The notes below the pieces were generated by a model. It was not told the DNA's origin, did no database searches, and saw only the letters and a program-made list of their open reading frames with translations. A stretch of 64,000 nucleotides of DNA from Tenacibaculum finnmarkense genomovar ulcerans. GTDB taxonomy: Bacteria > Bacteroidota > Bacteroidia > Flavobacteriales > Flavobacteriaceae. The position numbers and the translations under genes were made by a program. The DNA is taken from positions 62,001 to 126,000 of the forward strand of contig NZ_OENE01000025.1 of assembly GCF_900239495.1 (NCBI RefSeq), written 5' to 3'. Every line of letters starts with the position of its first letter. Position 1 is the first letter of the stretch. Of the stretch, positions 45,426 through 53,640 are shown piece by piece.

Positions 45426-46358
45426 TTACAACACTTTTAAAAGATCTATAACAGAATTATAAAGAGAAATATTTGCTTCAAAATTAACTTCTTTTACTTT
45501 TGATGTTTTATTTCCTACCGCAATAAATTGATGTTTTTTTCCCTTTAAAGCAGTCTCAATTTCTTGAAAATAATCCATTATTTTATCATCATAAGGCTGA
45601 ACGGTTAATGATGTAATAAATCGTACTTCGGTATCACTTTCAAAAAAATAATTCAAGTTACTTAAAGGCAAACTCTGTCCTAAATATATGGTTTTATTTC
45701 CTCTTAAAACTAATTCATAATTTAAATACATCAATCCTAATTCATGAACTTCATTTTCGGGTAAAAACAATACATAAATAACATCTGAATCTATTATTGA
45801 ATATTCCAATTTTTCAGTGCTAATTTGAATTTTTTGAGCTATTAAATTCGATATAAAATGTTCGTGTGCGTGTAATAATGTATCTGTTTGCCATAACAAT
45901 CCTATATGATTTAAAAAAGGCACAAAAACATCTTTAAAAATTTCTCTAAATGTTTTCTTGTTCAATAATTGATTATAAGTATTATTAAATAAAACTTTAT
46001 CAAATTGAAACATTGCCATTTTTAAAGAGTTTATAGCATCATCACTTATAGCTGTTTTAAAAGCTAATTCTCTTGCTAACAATAAAATATCCTTATCAGA
46101 CATTTCTGAAATCTTAGAGATTTTATATTTATTCTTATTTAGCAGAACAACATTTAATAACTTTAAAAGATTTTCTGAAGAATAATATCTAATATTTGTA
46201 TCTGTTCTTTCTGGCGATAATAAATTATATCGCTTTTCCCAAATACGAATAGTATGTGCTTTAATTCCTGAAATATTTTCAAGGTCTTTTATTGTAAATG
46301 AATTTTTTATATTGTTCAATTTATTATCTTTTTTATTAAACAAAGATACATTTTTCAT
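45426..46358 (-). CDS. carH: CarH/LitR-type MerR regulator with adenosylcobalamin-binding domain
   Basis: The protein has 310 residues. An N-terminal MerR helix-turn-helix (FTIKDLENISGIKAHTIRIWEKRY, residues 21-44) is followed by a helical bundle with W156-x9-E166-H167, the light-sensing signature of CarH, and the cobalamin motif ExHxxG (203-208) with the lower-ligand His205. CarH represses carotenoid genes in the dark as an AdoCbl-bound tetramer and releases DNA when light breaks the Co-C bond. A TATCTTTG box lies inside codons 4-6, so translation may instead begin at the TTG at 46319 (N-N-I-K-N-S-F), which agrees with homologue N-termini. It lies upstream of crtI on the same strand, 138 bp apart. 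Confidence 0.92.
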   Translation of the reverse strand: MKNVSLFNKKDNKLNNIKNSFTIKDLENISGIKAHTIRIWEKRYNLLSPERTDTNIRYYSSENLLKLLNVVLLNKNKYKISKISEMSDKDILLLARELAFKTAISDDAINSLKMAMFQFDKVLFNNTYNQLLNKKTFREIFKDVFVPFLNHIGLLWQTDTLLHAHEHFISNLIAQKIQISTEKLEYSIIDSDVIYVLFLPENEVHELGLMYLNYELVLRGNKTIYLGQSLPLSNLNYFFESDTEVRFITSLTVQPYDDKIMDYFQEIETALKGKKHQFIAVGNKTSKVKEVNFEANISLYNSVIDLLKVL

Positions 46359-46400
46359 TCAAATTAATCTAAAGCCTCACTAATTTGAGCATTTTATAGT

Positions 46401-46408
46401 TATTTTTG
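46401..46408 (+). promoter_or_regulatory. -7 box (TATTTTTG) of the GSCFA gene
   Basis: It is an exact TAnnTTTG match 20 nt before the ATG at 46429. Confidence 0.45.
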
Positions 46409-46428
46409 AAGCGCATTATTTTTATCAG

Positions 46429-47379
46429 ATGAAACTTCAAACACAAATACCTTTAAAGAAACAACCTCATAATTTAATCGATTATAATTCTAAGTTACTT
46501 TTATTAGGCTCTTGTTTTTCTGAAAATATCGGCGATAAATTATCGTTTTATAAATTTCAATCACAACAAAACCCGTTTGGAATTTTATTTCATCCAAAAG
46601 CTATTGAAAAATTAATTACCGATGCTATTAATCAAAAAAAATATACCGAAGATGCTGTTTTTTATCACAATGAATCTTGGCATTGTTTTGATGCACATTC
46701 TAGTGTAAGTTCTTCGGATAAAAAAGAAGTTTTAAATAATTTAAACACTGCAAATACGGCAACATTTGAGTATTTAAAAAACGCTAGTCATCTTGTAATT
46801 ACACTTGGTACTTCTTGGGTTTATCGTAAAATTTCTTCGGATGCTATTGTTGCTAATTGCCATAAAATTCCGCAGAAAAACTTTTTAAAAGAAATTTTAA
46901 GTATTGATGAAATTACTGAAAGTTTAGATGCTATTATTTCTTTAACAAAATCCGTTAACCCGAATATTTCGATTATTTTCACAGTTTCGCCTGTTCGTCA
47001 TATAAAAGATGGGTTTATTGAAAATCAACAAAGCAAAGCGCATTTATTAAGTGCGATTCATCAAATTATTGAGCCTAAAAACAACACTTATTATTTTCCT
47101 TCTTATGAAATTATGATGGATGAATTACGTGATTATCGTTTTTATGCCCAAGATATGATTCATCCAAATAACACTGCAATAAATTATATTTGGGAAAAAT
47201 TTATAGAAGTTTGGATTTCTGAAAACACCCAAAAAACGATGAAGGAAGTTGACATCATTCAAAAAGGATTAGCGCATCGTTCTTTTAACCCAACATCGGA
47301 AGCACATCAGAAGTTTTTAAAAAATATCGCACAAAAAAAGGAAACACTTCAAAAAGCATTTCCTTTTATTACATTTTAA
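46429..47379 (+). CDS. GSCFA-domain protein
   Basis: The protein has 316 residues and matches the GSCFA family near the start (LLLGSCFSENIGDKLSFYKF, landmarks GSCFSENIG and NPFGILFHP), with LGTSWVYR and MIHPNNTAINYIWEKF later. The GSCFS motif and downstream H/D resemble an SGNH-hydrolase-like arrangement, so a hydrolase or transferase is possible. The family function is not established. It is divergent from carH. Confidence 0.85.
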   Translation: MKLQTQIPLKKQPHNLIDYNSKLLLLGSCFSENIGDKLSFYKFQSQQNPFGILFHPKAIEKLITDAINQKKYTEDAVFYHNESWHCFDAHSSVSSSDKKEVLNNLNTANTATFEYLKNASHLVITLGTSWVYRKISSDAIVANCHKIPQKNFLKEILSIDEITESLDAIISLTKSVNPNISIIFTVSPVRHIKDGFIENQQSKAHLLSAIHQIIEPKNNTYYFPSYEIMMDELRDYRFYAQDMIHPNNTAINYIWEKFIEVWISENTQKTMKEVDIIQKGLAHRSFNPTSEAHQKFLKNIAQKKETLQKAFPFITF

Positions 47380-47388
47380 AAACAGTAC

Positions 47389-47703
47389 TTATTTTGTTAA
47401 ATACTGATCTACATTTTGCCAAGGACCTCCGTTAATTACATCAATTCCTTGTGCTACTAAAAAATCAGTTGCCTGACCACTTCTACCACCACTTTTACAA
47501 ACTGCGATTACAGGTTTTCCCCAAGCTTTAATTTGCTCAACACTTGTTGGTATTGTTGTTAAAACAATGTGTTTTGCACCTTGTGAATGCCCGTCGTTCC
47601 ATTCTTCTAAAGTTCTTACATCTAAAATAACAGCTTGATTTCCTAAATATTCTTGTATTTTTTCACCCATGTTTTTCTTTCTAAATAAGTTAAATAATCC
47701 CAT
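47389..47703 (-). CDS. rhodanese-like sulfurtransferase domain protein
   Basis: This 104-residue single-domain protein has the active-loop CKSGGRS with the persulfide Cys69, preceded by LDVRTLEEWNDGH. It transfers sulfane sulfur in the cytoplasm; the acceptor is unknown. It lies 8 bp after the phenylalanine hydroxylase gene and is probably co-transcribed. Confidence 0.9.
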   Translation of the reverse strand: MGLFNLFRKKNMGEKIQEYLGNQAVILDVRTLEEWNDGHSQGAKHIVLTTIPTSVEQIKAWGKPVIAVCKSGGRSGQATDFLVAQGIDVINGGPWQNVDQYLTK

Positions 47704-47711
47704 TTGTTGTA

Positions 47712-49460
47712 TTATTTCTCAGACAGCAAATATAATCCGTTTTCTATTAACCCTTTGTAACCCTTGTTACTTTTTAAGCTTTCTAAATATTTTTTTAAGC
47801 TTATTTTTATCGAAAAATCATTTTTAAAAGCCAATTCATATAACTCTAAAGTTAATAACCAATCCTTTGGATATTCATTTTTAAGAATCTTTAAAATTCT
47901 TTCAATTATATTTTCAGTAATCGTATTATCTTCCCTATATTTTCTTACATCAGCATACATTTGATATAATCTATTATCAGCTTCTGAATATTGAATTTTA
48001 TGTGTTTTAGTGTCAGATACTTTTCCTATATCTCCAAAAGAATCAACATCCGCAGGTCCTGAATATGCCGAAACTAATTCTTTTCCTATTGCCATATCGT
48101 AAATTCCCCACGACGGATCAAATAAAATTTGTTCCTTATAAGTAACCCTACAATCTTTTAAAGACACGATTAAAATTTTACCTCGTAAATCTCGTGTTCC
48201 TGTAATGATCTTTCCTGTAACAAGTACGCCACTTTCAAATTCTAAATTTATAATTTCACCTTCATAAATCCCGTAGGCTTTTAAATCACGCGGGCTCATA
48301 TCTTCAATAGGCAAATTAATTCCTTTCAACTTTCCTACGGGACTTCCAAAACCTTCGGCATGATAACTAATTCCGTGACCAATTAATTCTTTATCTCTAT
48401 TTGATAAAGCAGTGTTTCCAGTAGTTTGTATGTAGGCAATTTCCCCTTTTTTATCTTCAATAACATTGCTAAATATTCCTGATATTTGAATACCAGTACT
48501 TAATTCAACAGTTCCTAAATTTTTAGAATTTATTAATTTTTCAACCCCTTTTAAACCACCTGTTCTAAGTGCCATTGTATTGGCAAATTCATTTAAAACC
48601 AAGCTTAAATACGCAAAATTTGGCGTAACAAATAACTGAGGTTGTGGTTTTGTAATATCAAAATTCTGAGTAGCTGCGGCAACTGAATACGGCACTTTTT
48701 TAACTTCCGATTGCATACACCATTTACTTTCTCCTATGGATGATAATAAACCTGCGCCGTATATCTTCGGATTTTCAGGTGTTCCGATTAATCCATATTC
48801 AACCGTCCACCAATGCAGGTTTCTTATTTGTGCCATTTCCGATAATTCGCCCATATTATCTTGTAACCACGTTACCTTTTCTTGTGCGTCATCTATTGAT
48901 TTTTTAGTGGCATTAGGATCTTCTTTTAAAATTGATAACAAACGAATTGCTTCATACATTTCATAATCTTTTGATGATGAAATTGCTTTTGATCCTATTT
49001 CACCAAAACGACGTAAATATTCTGAATATTCAGGATTTGCAATAATTGGCGCGTGCCCTGCAGCTTCATGAATAATATCGGGTGCTGGTGTGTATTCAAT
49101 ATGATTTATGGTACGAATATCCGAAGCAATTACCAATACATTATAGGCTTGAAATTCCATAAAAGCATTCGGAGGAATAAAACCATCCACAGAAACTGCC
49201 GACCAACCGATTTCTTTTAAAATACGATTCATTCCTGCCATATACGGAATGTTATTTACAGAAATACCCGTTTTTTCTAAGCCTTTTAAATATGATGAAT
49301 GAGCAACTTTACCTAAATAATCAACATTCATACGCATTACATAGCGCCAAACCGCTTGATTTTGGGCGGTATATTCGTTGTATGGTTGTTTTACAATAAA
49401 TTTATGTAAGTGCTTTGGTAACTTTTTAGTTACATCATTTAACTCAAAATGAGGATTCAT
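47712..49460 (-). CDS. phhA: aromatic amino acid hydroxylase, long form (phenylalanine 4-monooxygenase)
   Basis: The protein has 582 residues, about twice the length of the usual bacterial enzyme. The catalytic core (about 1-300) has the iron ligands His131 and His136 (IIHEAAGHAP) and Glu221 (WWTVEYGLIG), with a tetrahydropterin-binding pattern. It converts phenylalanine to tyrosine. Residues about 300-582 form a C-terminal extension found in Bacteroidota homologues, of unknown function; it is not the ACT domain seen at the N-terminus of animal enzymes. Substrate preference (Phe versus Tyr/Trp) is inferred from family. Confidence 0.88.
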   Translation of the reverse strand: MNPHFELNDVTKKLPKHLHKFIVKQPYNEYTAQNQAVWRYVMRMNVDYLGKVAHSSYLKGLEKTGISVNNIPYMAGMNRILKEIGWSAVSVDGFIPPNAFMEFQAYNVLVIASDIRTINHIEYTPAPDIIHEAAGHAPIIANPEYSEYLRRFGEIGSKAISSSKDYEMYEAIRLLSILKEDPNATKKSIDDAQEKVTWLQDNMGELSEMAQIRNLHWWTVEYGLIGTPENPKIYGAGLLSSIGESKWCMQSEVKKVPYSVAAATQNFDITKPQPQLFVTPNFAYLSLVLNEFANTMALRTGGLKGVEKLINSKNLGTVELSTGIQISGIFSNVIEDKKGEIAYIQTTGNTALSNRDKELIGHGISYHAEGFGSPVGKLKGINLPIEDMSPRDLKAYGIYEGEIINLEFESGVLVTGKIITGTRDLRGKILIVSLKDCRVTYKEQILFDPSWGIYDMAIGKELVSAYSGPADVDSFGDIGKVSDTKTHKIQYSEADNRLYQMYADVRKYREDNTITENIIERILKILKNEYPKDWLLTLELYELAFKNDFSIKISLKKYLESLKSNKGYKGLIENGLYLLSEK

Positions 49461-49580
49461 ATTATTATCTGTTTTGCTTTGTAAATTTAAGTTTTTTATG
49501 GTTGATTTAAAATGGATATTCGTTAAATTATATATTTTGTATCTTTACCTTTATCAAAAACATCAAAAAAAACAGCAGTT

Positions 49581-50354
49581 ATGAGAAATCGCGGGAGTTT
49601 AAAAATTAGACTTTTAATTGGTGCAGCAATCGCTATTTTTGCTTTGCTAAAATATTGCGCTAGTGCAGAAACAAATCCTTATACAGGTAAAAAACAACAT
49701 ATTTCTATTTCTCCAAAGCAAGAAATTGCAATCGGTTTAAGTAGCGCTCCTCACATGGCGCAACAACATGGCGGTTTATATCCTAGCCAAAAACATCAAG
49801 ATTTAGTAGATCAAATTGGAAAAAAATTAGTTGACAATAGCATCGCCCGTGAATCTGGTTATCCTTTTGATTTTCATTTATTAAAAGATGAAAGAACTAT
49901 CAACGCTTTTGCTTTACCTGGCGGACAGGTTTTTATTACCTATGCCTTGTTTTCAAAATTAAAAAACGAAGATCAGTTGGCGGGAGTTTTAGGGCATGAA
50001 ATTGGGCATGTTATCGGTCGTCATTCGGCAGCACGTATGGCAAAACAAGATTTAACCCAAGGCTTACTTTCGGGGGCTTCTGTAGGTTTTGACCCAAGTA
50101 CTGCACAAGGAATTGCTGGAATTGCCAATGTAATTAACATGAAATATGGTAGAGGCGATGAGTTAGAAAGTGATGATTTAGGTGTTAAATTAATGCTCGA
50201 TGCAGGTTATAATCCGGAGAGTTTAATTGGCGTAATGCAAATTTTAAAAGCTGCCGCAGGCCCTAACAGAACTCCAGAATTTCAAAGCACTCACCCCGAC
50301 CCTGAAAATAGAATCGAAAAAATTAAAAGCGCTATTGCTAAATATCGTAGATAA
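49581..50354 (+). CDS. M48-family zinc metalloprotease (LoiP/BepA-like)
   Basis: The protein has 257 residues. An N-terminal membrane or lipoprotein-like segment (LLIGAAIAIFALLKYC) is followed by the M48 domain with HEIGH (near 137-141) and the third ligand in ELESDDLG. Conserved family blocks are NAFALPGGQVFITYALF (landmarks ALPGG) and STHPDPENRIEKI. It is probably a periplasmic quality-control protease for envelope proteins. It stands alone with a terminator after it. Confidence 0.9.
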   Translation: MRNRGSLKIRLLIGAAIAIFALLKYCASAETNPYTGKKQHISISPKQEIAIGLSSAPHMAQQHGGLYPSQKHQDLVDQIGKKLVDNSIARESGYPFDFHLLKDERTINAFALPGGQVFITYALFSKLKNEDQLAGVLGHEIGHVIGRHSAARMAKQDLTQGLLSGASVGFDPSTAQGIAGIANVINMKYGRGDELESDDLGVKLMLDAGYNPESLIGVMQILKAAAGPNRTPEFQSTHPDPENRIEKIKSAIAKYRR

Positions 50355-50378
50355 CTATTGAAAATATAATTAATTTAG

Positions 50379-50409
50379 AAATGCTTTTAGATGATTTCTG
50401 AAAGCATTT
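50379..50409 (+). terminator. terminator of the M48 gene
   Basis: Arms AAATGCTTT (50379-50387) and AAAGCATTT (50401-50409) are followed by a T run, 24 nt after the stop codon. Confidence 0.7.
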
Positions 50410-50425
50410 TTTTTAGCAAAAAACC

Positions 50426-50513
50426 CTAGCCCCGATTGAAGCAATTGTTTGAGCTCCTTTTTTGATTTTTCTTCAAAAAAGAGCGAGTGCGGAAAGCGGG
50501 AAATAGCTTCAAA
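50426..50513 (+). repeat. dispersed ~88-bp intergenic element, copy D
   Basis: It begins CTAGCCCCGATTGAAGCAA and ends TAGCTTCAAA, with one change in the closing arm relative to copy C. It lies 71 nt after the M48 stop, upstream of gpmI. A short motif AACAGGCTCT follows it here (50524) and also occurs near copy A (9512). Confidence 0.7.
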
Positions 50514-50578
50514 TAATTTTTAAACAGGCTCTTAAAACGGTAAAATCTTTCTTATTTTTACAGTCCAATTCAACAAAA

Positions 50579-52096
50579 ATGAACAAAAAAGTTATTTTAA
50601 TGATTCTTGACGGCTGGGGAATTACCCAAGATCCTAAAGTTTCTGCCATATACAATGCCAAAACGCCTTTTATAAATTCGTTATACGATACATTTCCACA
50701 CGCTCAATTACGTACCGACGGAAATCATGTCGGTTTGCCTGAAGGGCAGATGGGTAATTCGGAAGTTGGACACATGAATTTAGGTGCAGGAAGAATTGTA
50801 TATCAGAATCTGGCGAAAATAAATAAAGCGGTTGATGATGGTTCTTTAGCACAAGAAAAAGAGCTTTTAAAAGCCTTTGATTATGCCAAGAAAAACAATA
50901 AAAATGTGCATTTTTTAGGATTGGTTTCCAACGGCGGAATTCATTCGCATATCAATCATTTAAAAGGATTGCTTAGTGCTGCTGCCGATTTTGGTTTATC
51001 GGATGTTTTTTTACATGCTTTTACTGATGGTCGTGATTGTGATCCTAAATCTGGAAAATATTTTATCAATGAGATAGAAGAACATATGCAAAAAACTACG
51101 GGTGAATTGGCAACAATTACAGGGCGTTATTTTGCTATGGATAGAGATAATCGTTGGGAAAGAGTGCAATTAGCTTACGATGCTTTAGTAAACGGAAAAG
51201 GAGAGTTTTCTACTGATGCTACCCAAAGTATTCAAAAAAGCTATGATGAAAATATTACGGATGAATTTATCAAACCTATTATTATGGTTGATGAAAAAAA
51301 TCAACCTAAAACAACTATTAAAGAGGATGATGTTGTTATCTTTTTTAATTTTAGAACTGATAGAGGTCGTGAATTAACTGAAATTTTAAATCAGAAAGAT
51401 TTCCCTGAACTTAATACCAAAAAATTACCATTATATTTTGTTACCATGACAAATTATGATGAAACTTTTAAAGATATTAAGGTAATTTACAACAGTAAAA
51501 ATATTGAAAATACTTTAGGTGAGGTTTTAGAAAACGCAGGAAAAACTCAAATTAGAATTGCGGAAACGGAGAAATATCCACACGTAACATTTTTCTTTTC
51601 AGGAGGAAGAGAGCAAGAATTTAACGGCGAAAAACGTTTATTATGCCCATCGCCAAAAGTAGCTACTTACGATTTACAGCCAGAAATGAGCGCCTACGAA
51701 ATTCGTGATGCTATTGTTCCTGAATTACAAAAAGGCGCTGTTGATTTTGTGTGTTTAAACTTCGCAAATGGCGATATGGTTGGGCATACTGGTGTTTTTG
51801 AAGCAGCAGTAAAAGCTTGTGAAACGGTTGATAATTGCGTAAAAGATGTCATTACAACGGCTTTAGAAAACGATTATACGACTATTGTAATTGCCGACCA
51901 CGGGAATTGTGAAACCATGATGAACCCTGATGGTTCGCCACATACATCGCACACCACAAACCCTGTGCCGATGATTTTGGTTGATAAAGATTTAAAAGCT
52001 ATAAAAGATGGTGTTTTAGGCGATATTGCCCCCACTATTTTACATTTAATGAACCTGCCACAACCCAAAGAAATGACACAAGATTCATTACTATAA
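50579..52096 (+). CDS. gpmI: 2,3-bisphosphoglycerate-independent phosphoglycerate mutase
   Basis: The protein has 505 residues. Metal and catalytic motifs are LMILDGWG, the phospho-Ser site MGNSEVGHMNLGAG (landmark NSEVGH), HAFTDGRD, FFNFRTDRGRELT (landmark FRTDRGR), ADHGN and HTSHTTNPVP. It interconverts 3- and 2-phosphoglycerate in glycolysis using two Mn ions. The length is typical; it is followed by map with its own promoter. Confidence 0.97.
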   Translation: MNKKVILMILDGWGITQDPKVSAIYNAKTPFINSLYDTFPHAQLRTDGNHVGLPEGQMGNSEVGHMNLGAGRIVYQNLAKINKAVDDGSLAQEKELLKAFDYAKKNNKNVHFLGLVSNGGIHSHINHLKGLLSAAADFGLSDVFLHAFTDGRDCDPKSGKYFINEIEEHMQKTTGELATITGRYFAMDRDNRWERVQLAYDALVNGKGEFSTDATQSIQKSYDENITDEFIKPIIMVDEKNQPKTTIKEDDVVIFFNFRTDRGRELTEILNQKDFPELNTKKLPLYFVTMTNYDETFKDIKVIYNSKNIENTLGEVLENAGKTQIRIAETEKYPHVTFFFSGGREQEFNGEKRLLCPSPKVATYDLQPEMSAYEIRDAIVPELQKGAVDFVCLNFANGDMVGHTGVFEAAVKACETVDNCVKDVITTALENDYTTIVIADHGNCETMMNPDGSPHTSHTTNPVPMILVDKDLKAIKDGVLGDIAPTILHLMNLPQPKEMTQDSLL

Positions 52097-52155
52097 ACGA
52101 TTTAAAAGTGCTAGGTATTTATACTTTTAAAATCAAAAAAAACCATAAATAACCG

Positions 52156-52163
52156 TAAATTTG
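52156..52163 (+). promoter_or_regulatory. -7 box (TAAATTTG) of map
   Basis: It is an exact TAnnTTTG match. It overlaps an alternative upstream start of the map frame (52161), so the real start must be the ATG at 52182. Confidence 0.6.
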
Positions 52164-52181
52164 CCGTTCAATATTTTTAAG

Positions 52182-52985
52182 ATGATCAAAAGAAAAACTA
52201 GAGAAGAAATAGAAATCATGCGTGAAAGTGCATTAGTCGTATCAAAAACTTTAGGGATGTTAGCTAAAGAAGTAAAACCTGGTGTTTCTACTTTATATTT
52301 AGATAAACTTGCCGAAGAATTTATTCGCGAGCAAGGAGCAATTCCTGGTTTTTTAGGATTATATGATTTTCCGAACACCCTTTGTATGAGCCCAAACTCA
52401 CAGGTTGTACACGGAATTCCTAACAAAACGCCATTAATTGAAGGCGATATTATTTCGATTGATTGTGGTTCGATTAAAAATGGTTTTTACGGAGATCATG
52501 CCTACACATTTGCTGTTGGTGAAATTGCTGCGGAAACTCAAAAATTATTAGACGTTACCAGAGAGAGTTTATACGTTGGTATTCGTGAATTAAAAGTTGG
52601 AAATCGTGTTGGTGATGTTGGTTTTGCGATTCAAAACTTTACGGAAAACCATGGTTACGGCGTAGTTCGTGAATTGGTTGGTCATGGTTTAGGGCGTGTA
52701 ATGCACGAAGATCCTGAAATGCCAAATTACGGTCAAAGAGGTCGTGGTAAAAAGTTTATTGAAGGGATGGTTGTTGCCATTGAACCGATGACAAACTTAG
52801 GAACTCACAAGATTTTACAACATGATGATGGTTGGACAATTACTACTTTAGATGGTAAACCTTCAGCGCATTTTGAGCATGATGTTGCTATTGTTGATGG
52901 TAAACCTGAATTACTTTCTACCTTTAAATATGTACACGAAGCTTTAGGGATTGTTACTGATGAGGAGGACGAATTTAGACGCTAA
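52182..52985 (+). CDS. map: type I methionine aminopeptidase
   Basis: From the ATG at 52182 the protein has 267 residues. The metal ligands are clear: Asp pair in SIDCG and GDHAYTF, His in GHGLGRVMHEDP, and Glu in AIEPM and HFEHDVAI; VVHGIPN supplies the substrate-facing His. It removes initiator methionine from nascent proteins. The first repeat array begins one or two bases after its stop codon. Confidence 0.97.
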   Translation: MIKRKTREEIEIMRESALVVSKTLGMLAKEVKPGVSTLYLDKLAEEFIREQGAIPGFLGLYDFPNTLCMSPNSQVVHGIPNKTPLIEGDIISIDCGSIKNGFYGDHAYTFAVGEIAAETQKLLDVTRESLYVGIRELKVGNRVGDVGFAIQNFTENHGYGVVRELVGHGLGRVMHEDPEMPNYGQRGRGKKFIEGMVVAIEPMTNLGTHKILQHDDGWTITTLDGKPSAHFEHDVAIVDGKPELLSTFKYVHEALGIVTDEEDEFRR

Positions 52986-52986
52986 T

Positions 52987-53197
52987 TTGTTTATATCAGA
53001 CACGAATTTCACTGATTAACACGAATTTTAGTCTGACACGAATTTCGCTGATTAACGCGAAGTTGTTTATATCAGACACGAATTTCACTGATTAACGCTA
53101 ATTTTAGTCTGACACGAATTTCGCTGATTAACGCGAAGTTGTTTATATCAGACACGAATTTCACTGATTAACACGAATTTTACTGATTAACGCGAAG
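52987..53197 (+). repeat. left repeat array: 76-bp tandem units built from CACGAATTTC(A/G)CTGATTAA
   Basis: Two 76-bp units (52987-53062 and 53063-53138) and a shortened third (53139-53197) each start TTGTTTATATCAGA. Within each, CACGAATTTCACTGATTAA-like segments recur with a ~19-bp sub-period. The unit reads like the reverse complement of the right array (53632-54120), so the two arrays face each other across the GxxExxY gene. Confidence 0.9.
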
Positions 53198-53253
53198 TTG
53201 TTCTAGCAGATGATCATTAATGCTGATTTTACTGATTACTAATTAAAATTACT

Positions 53254-53640
53254 ATGAACGAAAATCTTTTATACAAAAACGAAGCATACCAAATTATTGG
53301 TGCTTGTATGGAGGTTCATAAATTTTTAGGTAAAGGATTTAATGAAGTTGTATATGGTGATGCTTTAGAAATAGAATTTCAATCTCAAAATATACCTTAT
53401 AAAAGAGAAGTAAAGTTTAGTATAAACTACAAAGGCAAAATAATTCCTCATTATTATTTTGCCGATTTTGTAATAGATAATAAAATAATTCTTGAAATTA
53501 AAGCTATTAAAGAACTGAATTCAGGTCATCTAAAACAAACATTAAACTACCTAGCAACCTCTAAATTAAAACTTGGTTTACTGATCAATTTTGGCGAAAA
53601 TAGTCTTCAATATAAAAGAGTTATTTTAAATAATTCGTGA
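53254..53640 (+). CDS. GxxExxY protein, PD-(D/E)XK nuclease-like
   Basis: The 128-residue protein has the defining GxxExxY motif (GFNEVVY, Gly28-Glu31-Tyr34). A nuclease-like core follows: Asp71 (FADFVIDN) and Glu81-Ile-Lys83 (ILEIKAIKEL), matching PD-(D/E)XK spacing. Family members are widespread and uncharacterised; DNA cleavage or binding is inferred from the fold. The gene lies between two inverted repeat arrays, and its last codons and stop (AATTCGTGA) are themselves repeat-derived. No transposase or partner gene is adjacent. Confidence 0.88.
   Translation: MNENLLYKNEAYQIIGACMEVHKFLGKGFNEVVYGDALEIEFQSQNIPYKREVKFSINYKGKIIPHYYFADFVIDNKIILEIKAIKELNSGHLKQTLNYLATSKLKLGLLINFGENSLQYKRVILNNS

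Noticed and set aside
52161-52181. Upstream start for map
   Set aside because: It falls inside the TAAATTTG box; the ATG at 52182 is the first sensible start.
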